A stretch of 64,000 bases of DNA from Symsagittifera roscoffensis (lineage: Eukaryota > Xenacoelomorpha > Acoela > Convolutidae). Where the stretch lies: positions 47,971,618 to 48,035,617 of the forward strand of contig NC_087067.1 in assembly GCF_963678635.1 (NCBI RefSeq). The letters are read 5' to 3'. Below the pieces are notes generated by a model. It was not told the origin of the DNA. It worked only from the letters and a program-made list of their open reading frames with translations, and did no database searches. Numbering within the stretch: the first letter of the stretch is position 1; every line of letters starts with the position of its first letter. Made by a program: the position numbers and the translations under genes. Positions 1 through 8,148 of this stretch are shown here, one piece after another.

Positions 1-1129
1 TTGTGGCGTATGGGTCGATTTTTACTTTTCCAGTGGTCATGTTGAATCCTTTTTCGTATTCAACTAATATCTCGGAGTATTGTGTTTTGTGAAGTGGATT
101 TCTGTATTTACATGCAAGTTCTGTTTCTTGATATATTTGAAAACGTGTCAATTTATTTTCTATATTGTGTATGTTTCTAAAATTAGAACTTTGTCTTCGT
201 GATGGATGGACTTGTTCATATGAAATTGATTGTATGAAATATTTTTCGTGAAATTTTATCATACGAGCGTGTATTTTTGCTACTTGAAATGTTGTACATG
301 TGTCTTCAGGGAACCAAACAATTGTTGCTTGTGTTCGTGTTGTAGGGTCAAAATAGCCTTGGTCGTTTTTACAAGGTAATCTAATTCCTTGATAGATCAT
401 TGTGTTGTCTGATAAATCGCGTGTGAGTTGTATTTTTTCGAGTTGTATTTTCCAATCAAAAAACATGATTTCTTGATATCCTTTATTTTTTGTGTCTGCT
501 TTGCAGTTTGATGGGTCATTTATACCAATGTGTGGTATCCAGTGTTTATCGTGTATATCATAAGTTAATCTTCCGTGTGCGCCGTTGTATGGGTATTTTT
601 CATCTAATTTTATATGTCCTTGATATCTTTCAAGTTCTGCTTGATGTACAGAATCTGCAAAAACTTGGAAATATACTAATTTTCTATCAGTGTTTTTATT
701 TCTTGTGATATTGAGTCTTAGTAACTCATTTTTACAATCTTCGGGATTGAGATGTAGAAGTCGTTCGATATTACTTTGGTAGAATGATTCGTGGTCAAGT
801 CGGTTTTTATTTCCATTTGAGACTTGTGAACAATGTACTTTGTTTTCGGAAAATGTCGCTGTGAATTTATATCCTTTAACTGTTGTTGCTCGGGCTTTTG
901 AATAAAGTGTCGCTATTACATTTGTTGTTTCTATAGCTTGTGGTTCTGTTTCGCATTGTGATACTTGATTTATTGCATATTTGTGTAATGTTTTTTGTTC
1001 GTTTTCGTCACAATCGTAATGTGTTACTAATAAATCTTGGGGTCCTGTGCGGGGGGAAGGGTTTATGTTTTCATTTGAGGTTATTAGAAAAAGGAGTTGG
1101 AGAAAAATTAAAATTTTTAGAATATACAT
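1..1129 (-). CDS. Env-like glycoprotein, N-terminal part (truncated by window edge)
   Basis: The frame is open from an ATG at 1129 (reading leftwards) to base 1, about 376 codons, with no stop inside the window. The N-terminus is a good signal peptide (MYILKILIFLQLLFLITS), followed by a Cys-containing ectodomain with a Y-D-C motif near residue 40, further scattered cysteines and possible N-glycosylation sites. The ATG overlaps the end of the Pro-rich ORF by 13 bases. Element 2 has the same reading at 23.2-24.3 kb plus the downstream part (22485-23213). Position after integrase and the secretory start argue for an envelope-type fusion or attachment glycoprotein. The virus-family origin of the glycoprotein cannot be decided by eye; arthropod retro-env and negative-strand-virus-like glycoproteins are both possible. 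Confidence 0.62.
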   Translation of the reverse strand, partial: MYILKILIFLQLLFLITSNENINPSPRTGPQDLLVTHYDCDENEQKTLHKYAINQVSQCETEPQAIETTNVIATLYSKARATTVKGYKFTATFSENKVHCSQVSNGNKNRLDHESFYQSNIERLLHLNPEDCKNELLRLNITRNKNTDRKLVYFQVFADSVHQAELERYQGHIKLDEKYPYNGAHGRLTYDIHDKHWIPHIGINDPSNCKADTKNKGYQEIMFFDWKIQLEKIQLTRDLSDNTMIYQGIRLPCKNDQGYFDPTTRTQATIVWFPEDTCTTFQVAKIHARMIKFHEKYFIQSISYEQVHPSRRQSSNFRNIHNIENKLTRFQIYQETELACKYRNPLHKTQYSEILVEYEKGFNMTTGKVKIDPYAT

Positions 1130-2292
1130 GTGTATGACAATCCTGAGTATGGGTTGTAAAATGTGATGTAACCAATTGTCTTTTTGGTATATCTGTCGTA
1201 TTTGTATATTACTTCAGTTGTTATAAATGTTGGTGGTAGGGATTGAGCTGTTATGTTTGGTGGATTTAATGGATATGGATGTTGAGTAATGTTGTTTAAT
1301 TTAACCGTGATTTCAAATTTTAATTGTAGACTATTCTGTTGGAGTATTTGGATGTTATGAGCACGAATGTCTTCGTGAATGTCTTGTCTATATTGTAGTC
1401 TATTTAGTGCCCAGTTGTGGAGTCGGTTACTTTCTAGGTGTTGTCCAAATAATGGTGGAGGTGCTGTGAATGTATTCCAGTCTAGTCTTAAAGGAACATT
1501 TGTTGATGATTGTTCTCGATATCTAGCGTCGAGGTTATTTGGGAAATTTAAGTTAAAAGGTGGTGGTGAAATCTGGCTTATTGATGGTGTTGATGGTAGT
1601 GATAATGTTTCTGGTAGTGATGAGGATGTTTTTGTATCCGTAGAAATATCTATTGGATCATTGATTAAATTTGGTTCACCTTGTGTGAATGAATGTGTTG
1701 TCCAGTATGGTAGTCGTGATGTTTGTTTTGTAGGGTTAAAGGGATTTTCACGTATTTGTTCAGATGTTGGTGTTGAACCTAAGTAATCTGATGGTAGGCT
1801 TGAGGTGCTACGTTGTGAAAGAAGCGTAGGGGTTTCTGGTAATATACCAATGGGGTTTTCTGGTGTACTTTGTGATGGGGATTGAGGTATATCAAAATGA
1901 ACTCGGGGAGTTTGAAAATTTCTGTTTCGTCGAGGATGTATAATTTGTCTATTTATTTCGACTGTATTTTGGTTTTGACTAGGATTTCGTATTCTACTTA
2001 ATTCTTGTGGTAGTGTTGGGTATAAGTTATATGTTGGTTCGCTTAGAGGTGCTTGTCGTTGAACTGGTTCTAGTGGTTCTGATAAGCGAGCGTGTCGTTC
2101 TTCAAAGGTATATGGGTTATCTTGAAAAGAAATTCGTGTAGATGTTTGGGGGTTTTGGGTAGTTGAAGGTGGTGTCGGGTTTTCCTGGGATGATGTCGGT
2201 GAAGACTGACTGTGTGATTGTTGGTTAGCAATTTTTGATGGTTTTTGATCTATTCTTTTAGTGAAAAAATTTATGTTTATTGTAGTATTCTT
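1117..2292 (-). CDS. Pro/Ser/Thr-rich ORF lacking any in-frame ATG
   Basis: This is a 391-codon open frame from just after a TAG (2293-2295) to a TAA at 1117-1119, checked codon by codon. No ATG occurs in frame, so it is not a conventional ORF. The first ~270 residues are rich in Pro, Ser, Thr, Gln and Asn (for example SLPETLSLPSTPSISQ). The last ~110 residues are less repetitive and end in PYSGLSYTCIF. It overlaps the end of the upstream 62-codon membrane ORF and lies in its +1 frame; a UUU-UUU-C string sits at the junction (2263-2269). Element 2 keeps part of the same protein at 24.54-24.76 kb, showing that it is a real gene of the family. Function unknown; it could be a membrane-anchored accessory or matrix-like protein if fused to the mini-ORF. 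Confidence 0.6.
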   Translation of the reverse strand, partial: KNTTININFFTKRIDQKPSKIANQQSHSQSSPTSSQENPTPPSTTQNPQTSTRISFQDNPYTFEERHARLSEPLEPVQRQAPLSEPTYNLYPTLPQELSRIRNPSQNQNTVEINRQIIHPRRNRNFQTPRVHFDIPQSPSQSTPENPIGILPETPTLLSQRSTSSLPSDYLGSTPTSEQIRENPFNPTKQTSRLPYWTTHSFTQGEPNLINDPIDISTDTKTSSSLPETLSLPSTPSISQISPPPFNLNFPNNLDARYREQSSTNVPLRLDWNTFTAPPPLFGQHLESNRLHNWALNRLQYRQDIHEDIRAHNIQILQQNSLQLKFEITVKLNNITQHPYPLNPPNITAQSLPPTFITTEVIYKYDRYTKKTIGYITFYNPYSGLSYTCIF

Positions 2293-2446
2293 CTAGAAAA
2301 AGTATTAGGAGGATTGTTGCTAGGGCGAATGTGATAATTGCTTTCTTTATACATTTGCATATTGTCAAGATGAGGGATGATAGAAATGTTATAAAAATTA
2401 CAAATAGTAAAAAAATATCTGTTCTACTAAAAATGGTTCGTATCAT
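2258..2446 (-). CDS. Two-TM mini-protein (62 aa) upstream of the Pro-rich ORF
   Basis: Starts at ATG 2446 and ends at TAA 2258-2260. It has two hydrophobic stretches, roughly residues 10-29 (around IFLLFVIFITFLSSLILTI) and 35-51 (AIITFALATILLILFL), joined by a Cys/Lys-containing turn, and a short polar C-tail. The last codons before the stop are AAA TTT TTT CAC TAA. Sliding +1 on TTT would enter the Pro-rich frame, giving a membrane-anchored fusion of about 440 residues. The mini-protein alone would be a small integral membrane protein. No homologue recognised. Confidence 0.5.
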   Translation of the reverse strand: MIRTIFSRTDIFLLFVIFITFLSSLILTICKCIKKAIITFALATILLILFLEEYYNKHKFFH

Positions 2447-3234
2447 TTAGATAAGTTTTGTGAATCGTACCTGTGGATATAGTCAATAGCTTTTGAAAGC
2501 TGGAGGTATAGTTCAAATATGGAATAGAAAATTTAAAAAATATTGCAAAAAATGATTAAGATTATTATAAAAGATTCAAAGGTATCAAAAAGAAATATGA
2601 TGAAAGGTTTAAATATTGTGAAAAAGTTTGCGAGAATGTTTAGAATTATGGTAACTGGTCGATCGAATATTTTTTGTTGTTTGAGGCAATTTTCAAGTGT
2701 GGTCGAATTATTTATTGGTTTTTCGACAAGTGGGTCGAGTTTTGGGAAAAATTAATGGGGGCAAATTTTATGGTGATCGGGAGGTCTTCTTTGTCTTTAG
2801 TTTCATTTGTCAAATGATCTGGGGTATTTTTGAGATTTTTATACTTAAGGCTAATTAAAATGGTCGTTCTTTTACTTTAGGCTAATTTAACATATTTTTG
2901 GGGGGTATTTGAGGTCTGAGTTGGGGAAATATTGTTGATCTTTGGTTTATTAGATAAGGGAGGGTTATGATATTATGGTGATATTTATTTTAGTTGTCAA
3001 GTTGAAATGGTTTGCTTATTTTTGACCTGGAGGTCGCAAAGTTATAGTTATAGATATGCCTGGAGTTTAATATCGTTCGTCTAGTTGATCTGTGTTAGAG
3101 TTAGAGAAGGTGACGGATTGGATGAATCCTATTGGCTAATTATGAACTAGAATCGTTGCGTATTTGTCAGCATGTTAATTTGAAAAATGAAAGTTCAAAA
3201 TATTTCAGAGGTGCAAAAATTATTAAATATAAAT
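2447..3234 (-). other. Spacer between integrase and accessory/env genes of element 1
   Basis: About 790 bases with no convincing reading frame on either strand. The position is conserved in element 2 (about 24.8-25.6 kb). In elements of this type such a spacer can hold the acceptor for a subgenomic env mRNA, but I could not single out one site. Confidence 0.4.
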
Positions 3235-4971
3235 TTAAAGCTGTTTTTGAAATTCGACTTTCTTTAATATTTTAGATTGTGGAATGAATGTTTTATAGTT
3301 TTTACGTGGTTGATTTCTAAGTCGTGATGACTCTCTATGTTCTGATTTGTCGATTTGTTCTTGAGGTATAATTTTTTCTATCATTTTTCTATTTTTTCTT
3401 TCTTTTTGTGGTGTATTTTGATCTAGCTTTTTTGTATTGTTTTTTGTTGTAGTTGATTTTTTATTTTGGTTTTCGAGTTGAATGTCATGTTGTTCCTTTG
3501 TTATATTTTCCGTATGTGGATAATTTTGAATAATTTTTAAACCTGTGAAAGAATATAATTGAGTTAGTTCGCGTAGTGCGTACTCTTTTGGGTAATAAGG
3601 TAATAGGTTGTTTCGGTGTTGAACAATTTCTTTTTTGTCTGAGTCGGTAATTTTATATGTGACATCAGTGGGTTTGGCAATTATTTGGTATGGTCCTTTA
3701 CGAAGGGGTTGTAGTTTTTTAGAGATTCCTTTTTGAGTGTTAAAATTGGGTATTAAAACAATTGTTCCAATTTTTAAATCGGAGGATGGTGTAAAGCGTG
3801 AATTTATTTGTTCATTAATGTTTTGTCTTTGTAACAACTTTTTTGTTACTTTTTGGTAAATTTCATTGTGTTTTTTATCTCTGTTTAAAATCCATTCGGT
3901 GTGTGTACCGGAGGCTAATTTAAGAATTTGTGGGTGATGAAAATGATCTTCATCGTGTGTATGTAAAGGTAAGTTGTAACAAATTGATTCTTTATTCGGT
4001 TGACAATAACTTTGTGCATTTTTATGAGAGTTTGCTGTAAACATAATCGGTTTGCGTGACTTTTGATTAAAAACCATTTCATATGGTGACATTCCTAGAG
4101 TTGTCGTGATTTGTGAATTATATGCTAAGGGAAATAGTTTTACATCTGCTGACCATTCGGTATATCTTGTATCATTTCCATTGATGATACATCTAAGATA
4201 TTCTTGTAGTGAACGGTTCATACCTTCGACTAAGCCGTTTGTCCAAGGTGCGTGAGATGTACGTGGTTTGTGTTTGATGTTATATAGATGACATAGTGTG
4301 ATAATTTCATTATTTATGAATTCTGTACCGTTATCTGTAACTAGAACTTCTGGTAGTCCGAATTTGGCTATCCAGTGTTCATATAGTGTTGTGTAAGCAT
4401 AATAAGCGTTACAATGTGATACTGGGTTAAGTGCTACATAATGTGTAAACGCGTCAACAATTACCATAATGTAGGAGTTTCCTTCGGATGAGGGTGAAAT
4501 TGGTCCTTTTGTATCAAATGAAATACGGTGGTTAAAGTACAAACTTTGTCCTTTAAAATCTTGTTTTTGTGCTATTTGTTTTTGATTTGGATAAGGTTTA
4601 TTTAGCTGACATACTATACAATCATTGCATAGTACTTTTATCCAAATTGGTGCATTTGGAAAATAAAAGTTTTGTATGAAATTTGAATATGTTTTCTCTG
4701 ATCCAGAGTGTCCTTTAATGTTTTGTGTATGTGAAATATTAAAAGCTATAAGAATCATACTTAGAGGGAGACAGGGAACTGTAGATTCATTTAATTTGTA
4801 TTCTAGAAGGTCTGTATTTTCGTTAATTGTTGTATTATTGAATTTTCGAAAACATCGGAGGAGTGTTTTATTTCCTAAAATAGTTGTATCTGCCTTGACG
4901 GGTTTAGTTATATATTTGTGCCATGATTTTAGTTGTCTAATTACTGGGTCAAGATTTTGATATTGTTTCAA
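3235..4971 (-). CDS. Integrase (retroviral type) of element 1
   Basis: About 578 codons; it inserts the element's cDNA into host DNA. An HHCC zinc-binding region lies near residues 75-120 (ISHTQNIKGHSG, then CNDCIVC). The DDE core follows: Asp in SFDTKGPI (about residue 155), Asp in VTDNGTEF (about 215) and Glu in NGLVEGMNRSL (about 250). A chromo/GPY-like C-terminal part contains PLRKGPYQII, and a Lys/Arg/Gln-rich tail follows. The frame is -1 relative to RT and is open about 25 codons upstream of the TTG at 4971. No ATG occurs before the HHCC domain, so production probably needs fusion to RT by frameshifting in the short overlap. I saw no canonical X-XXY-YYZ heptamer there. Catalytic residues all look intact. 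Confidence 0.9.
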   Translation of the reverse strand: MKQYQNLDPVIRQLKSWHKYITKPVKADTTILGNKTLLRCFRKFNNTTINENTDLLEYKLNESTVPCLPLSMILIAFNISHTQNIKGHSGSEKTYSNFIQNFYFPNAPIWIKVLCNDCIVCQLNKPYPNQKQIAQKQDFKGQSLYFNHRISFDTKGPISPSSEGNSYIMVIVDAFTHYVALNPVSHCNAYYAYTTLYEHWIAKFGLPEVLVTDNGTEFINNEIITLCHLYNIKHKPRTSHAPWTNGLVEGMNRSLQEYLRCIINGNDTRYTEWSADVKLFPLAYNSQITTTLGMSPYEMVFNQKSRKPIMFTANSHKNAQSYCQPNKESICYNLPLHTHDEDHFHHPQILKLASGTHTEWILNRDKKHNEIYQKVTKKLLQRQNINEQINSRFTPSSDLKIGTIVLIPNFNTQKGISKKLQPLRKGPYQIIAKPTDVTYKITDSDKKEIVQHRNNLLPYYPKEYALRELTQLYSFTGLKIIQNYPHTENITKEQHDIQLENQNKKSTTTKNNTKKLDQNTPQKERKNRKMIEKIIPQEQIDKSEHRESSRLRNQPRKNYKTFIPQSKILKKVEFQKQL

Positions 4972-7316
4972 AGTATTAATTGTAATTTTATCTGTTGGGG
5001 GAGAAAAATGTTTTCTATTTCTAATTTGGATAAAGGAATTGTATCAAGTGGGTCATGGAGGTCAAATACTTGATTTATTGTGTATTTTGAATCGTTTGTT
5101 TGTGGTCCTGATAAATTTATTTTATCAGTTAGGTTTTCTTTTTCAATTAATGGAAAAAGGTCTTTTTTAAGCGAGTGTTGTTTTACTCTTTTTTGTTGGG
5201 TGTTATTTTTTATCCATTGTGAGTATGGAATTGGTTTGAAAGTTGATGTTCCAAGTAGATCAACTTCGTAGTGGTTATTTTGGCAATCTAAATAAAGTGG
5301 AAAGTGTTGTAAATTGTTTATCTGTGATTGTTCAACGTCAGTTTTTACTGCATATTTGCATTCTAGTCGGGGTGATGTTTCGTTTTCTGCAAGGTAGAAT
5401 TTTATATTTTTGGGTATTTCAACTGTAGTTTTACGTGTAAGTAATTCAGGTGGTGTATTTCGACTTAATGTGTCTGGTAATGCAAGATTTTTTCCTGCTG
5501 TCCAAACTATATGTAAGTTTGGGAATTTCATTAGAATTAGTTGAAATCTATAAACTCGGTGATTTGGATTAGATTTTTGTGTAAAGAGAAAAATGATTGG
5601 TTTGTGATCTGTGAAAAGAACTGTTGGATGTTTTGATCCAAGTATCAGAAATTCATATTCTGTTAGTGTATATATTATAGCTGTACACTCTCTCATTAGA
5701 GTTGAGAGTCGTAGCTCTGCTTGAGTGAATAATCGAGAATTTGCTGATATAAGATTCATTTTGTTTGTGCCATTGTGTGATTGTAATAATGCTGCGCCGA
5801 TGCCAAAATTCGAAGCATCGCACATTGCATAGAATGGTTGATTTGGATCTGGAATTGTATTCGAAATTTGTTCAGTTAGGAGTTTTTTAATTTTGTCAAA
5901 TCGTGCTTGATGTTCTGTGTTCCATTCAAAATTATTTTGTTGTCTAAGTATATTATTAAATGGTCTGAGGTATAATTGCATTTTATAGACATATTTACTT
6001 AAAAAATTTAACATTCCAAGGAATTCTTGGATTTTCTTTTTGTTTGTTGGTGGTTGGAGTTTTTGAATAGCATCAATACGTGATTTTAATGGGGTGATTG
6101 TTTTTCTTTCTATATTATGTCCTAAGAATTTAACTCGTGTTAAAAAGAAGTGTGATTTGTCGGGGGCGGCCTTCAGATTTTCGTTCTGAAGTATTTTGTG
6201 ATAATGTTCTAAAACTTTAAACATTTCTTCTTTTGTCTGTGATTGCATAAAAACATCGTCTAAATAAGTGATTGCGTTTTTCTTGAGTATTAGTGGTCTA
6301 AAAATTTTGCTCATAAAAGCTGAAAATGCTGCTGGTCCTATGGATATTCCATAGAATAGGCGGTTGAATTCATATTGCTGATTTCCAATAACAAATTGTG
6401 TTAAGCGTCGCGATTGTTCATCTAGTGGCATTTGATTATATGCACTATTCATATCTGCGGTTGTAAAGTATTTTCCGTTTATTTTTGTTAAAATAACTTG
6501 TATTGGTTCAATAGGCCAATTGCATTTTGATTCGTCTATTAGTGAATTAAGGTATCTAGCGTCTAGAACTATTTTTAATGATTCTCCTTTTGCTAGGACG
6601 ATAACAGGGTTGATAAATGTGTTACCTTTTGGTTGTTCTTCTTTGTTTACCGGTGAGATTATATTGTATTGTTCTAAAATATCAAGTAATCTGTTCACTT
6701 TATCGTGTAAATGAATTGGTACTTTACTTGCTCTTTGTTTTTTGAAAACTGCGTCAGGTTTTAATGGGAGATGTAGTGATGAACTGATTTTGCCAACATC
6801 AAATTTAGATGTTGCATAGACTGATGAATATTTTATTAGCTGTTTGGCTAATTTATCAAATTCGTCTTGTGTTATTTGTGAATGTTGAAAGTTAAACATT
6901 GTTAAAAACTTCTGTTGAGTCTCTGTGTAGTTACTTATGTTGAATGTAGGTTTGAAATATGGAGTTTTTGTGAAATAATCTGTATTTCTTTTTTCATTAC
7001 TTATTATATTATTTATGGATAATTCTTCATTAAGAATTGTAGATTGACAAATATCTAATAATTGGAGTATATTATTTACGCGGTATGCTTTTTGATGTAT
7101 TGGTGATATCGTAGCGTTGGTCTCGCAATAGCCTAAAAGTCCTAAAGGTAATGTTACTTGATAGGGTGTATTGTTGTATACATGTAGAGAAATAATATCT
7201 GAATTCGAGTTTTTCAAATATTTTATGGATGAAATTGTGATTTTGAAAAACTTATGGATAGGTTTGAATTCAAAATCTGACATATAGAGTTGTTGTTTGT
7301 TTTGTTTTTTTATCAT
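4968..7316 (-). CDS. Reverse transcriptase-RNase H of element 1
   Basis: 782 codons from ATG 7316; copies element RNA into DNA. An N-terminal linker of about 130 residues comes first. RT motif A is TTADMNSAYNQMPL (Asp near residue 289) and the catalytic YLDD is near residue 351 (plus-strand bases about 6254-6264). Motifs D/E and the thumb region contain KFLGHNIE. RNase H has Asp in CDASNFGIGAALLQ (about 500), Glu in RECTAIIYTL, Asp in FTDHKP and a final Asp in LALPDTLSR. All catalytic residues are present. The start overlaps the end of the protease frame by 47 bases in the +1 direction (or -2), so either initiation at this ATG or a +1 shift from protease is required. It meets the integrase frame at 4968-4971. 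Confidence 0.93.
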   Translation of the reverse strand: MIKKQNKQQLYMSDFEFKPIHKFFKITISSIKYLKNSNSDIISLHVYNNTPYQVTLPLGLLGYCETNATISPIHQKAYRVNNILQLLDICQSTILNEELSINNIISNEKRNTDYFTKTPYFKPTFNISNYTETQQKFLTMFNFQHSQITQDEFDKLAKQLIKYSSVYATSKFDVGKISSSLHLPLKPDAVFKKQRASKVPIHLHDKVNRLLDILEQYNIISPVNKEEQPKGNTFINPVIVLAKGESLKIVLDARYLNSLIDESKCNWPIEPIQVILTKINGKYFTTADMNSAYNQMPLDEQSRRLTQFVIGNQQYEFNRLFYGISIGPAAFSAFMSKIFRPLILKKNAITYLDDVFMQSQTKEEMFKVLEHYHKILQNENLKAAPDKSHFFLTRVKFLGHNIERKTITPLKSRIDAIQKLQPPTNKKKIQEFLGMLNFLSKYVYKMQLYLRPFNNILRQQNNFEWNTEHQARFDKIKKLLTEQISNTIPDPNQPFYAMCDASNFGIGAALLQSHNGTNKMNLISANSRLFTQAELRLSTLMRECTAIIYTLTEYEFLILGSKHPTVLFTDHKPIIFLFTQKSNPNHRVYRFQLILMKFPNLHIVWTAGKNLALPDTLSRNTPPELLTRKTTVEIPKNIKFYLAENETSPRLECKYAVKTDVEQSQINNLQHFPLYLDCQNNHYEVDLLGTSTFKPIPYSQWIKNNTQQKRVKQHSLKKDLFPLIEKENLTDKINLSGPQTNDSKYTINQVFDLHDPLDTIPLSKLEIENIFLPQQIKLQLIL

Positions 7317-8115
7317 ATTGGTGAACTTGTTTTATTGAAAAATTATATATGTTTCCTGATAGTGGTTTCAGGTGTTTTCTTTGTTGATTATATATCGGAT
7401 AAAATTTTGAAAAAAATGGTGGTTGTTTATTGAATCTTTGAAAAAATGTTAGGGATGTGTCTTTTGTTTTTGTGTATTTATCTTTGATTAGTATTTTACT
7501 ATTCAAAATGTTGATTGTTGGTATATATTTAGAGATAAATGGTATTCCAATGATATTTTGTTTAATATCAGTGATATGGAATATTTGTTTAAATGGTTTA
7601 TTTAAAATTTTATTTTTTTCTATTGTTCTTGTGGGGAGAAGAAATAATTGAATTTTTCCATAGTTTACTAATGTTGATCCTTGTGCTGTTGCTAGTTTAC
7701 TGGATGTTTCAAGGGGCGTTAGCTTTGGGTGTAGTGATTTTATCTCATTCCATGTGGGAATGTTTATTATGTTTGATTCTGCTCCTGAATCAATTAAAAA
7801 ATCAACTTCAAGATCTGGTGGTTGAAATTCTTTGCTTCTTGGACTTTCTAAAAGAAATGGTATTGTCCAAATTTTTTCTTTGGGTTGTTCTTTTTGTATA
7901 TTTTGATAGATGTGATTTGTATTCAAGCATTTTGTTTTATTATTTTCATTGGATTGATTTGTAGTGTTAATTTCGTTAGTTTCTTGTGCCGTTTGTGTAG
8001 AATGGATGGGTTCAATATAATAATTGTGAAGGAGTTCTAATTGATTTTCGTATATATGTGATGAAAAAGGTTGTTCATATATAATAGGTTCGTAGTCATT
8101 TTCGATTGCTATCAT
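7270..8115 (-). CDS. Retropepsin-like aspartic protease of element 1
   Basis: 281 codons from an ATG at 8115; cleaves the element's polyproteins. The active site is LIDSGAESNI near residue 107, with a flap-side region of AQGSTLVNYG and the C-terminal family motif QNIIGIPFI near residue 190. The first ~90 residues are Asn/Thr/Glu-rich linker. It is in the same frame as Gag: the 11 codons between the Gag stop (TGA, 8149-8151) and this ATG contain no stop, so a Gag-protease fusion by UGA readthrough is possible as well as independent initiation. Its end overlaps the RT start. Confidence 0.85.
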   Translation of the reverse strand: MIAIENDYEPIIYEQPFSSHIYENQLELLHNYYIEPIHSTQTAQETNEINTTNQSNENNKTKCLNTNHIYQNIQKEQPKEKIWTIPFLLESPRSKEFQPPDLEVDFLIDSGAESNIINIPTWNEIKSLHPKLTPLETSSKLATAQGSTLVNYGKIQLFLLPTRTIEKNKILNKPFKQIFHITDIKQNIIGIPFISKYIPTINILNSKILIKDKYTKTKDTSLTFFQRFNKQPPFFSKFYPIYNQQRKHLKPLSGNIYNFSIKQVHQYDKKTKQTTTLYVRF

Positions 8116-8148
8116 ATTTATGGAGGTAGTGTTTTTTGCATCACTTTC

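Noticed and set aside
1379-1786. 135-codon plus-strand ORF
   Set aside because: Lies antisense to the Pro-rich ORF of element 1, whose homologue in element 2 supports the minus-strand reading.
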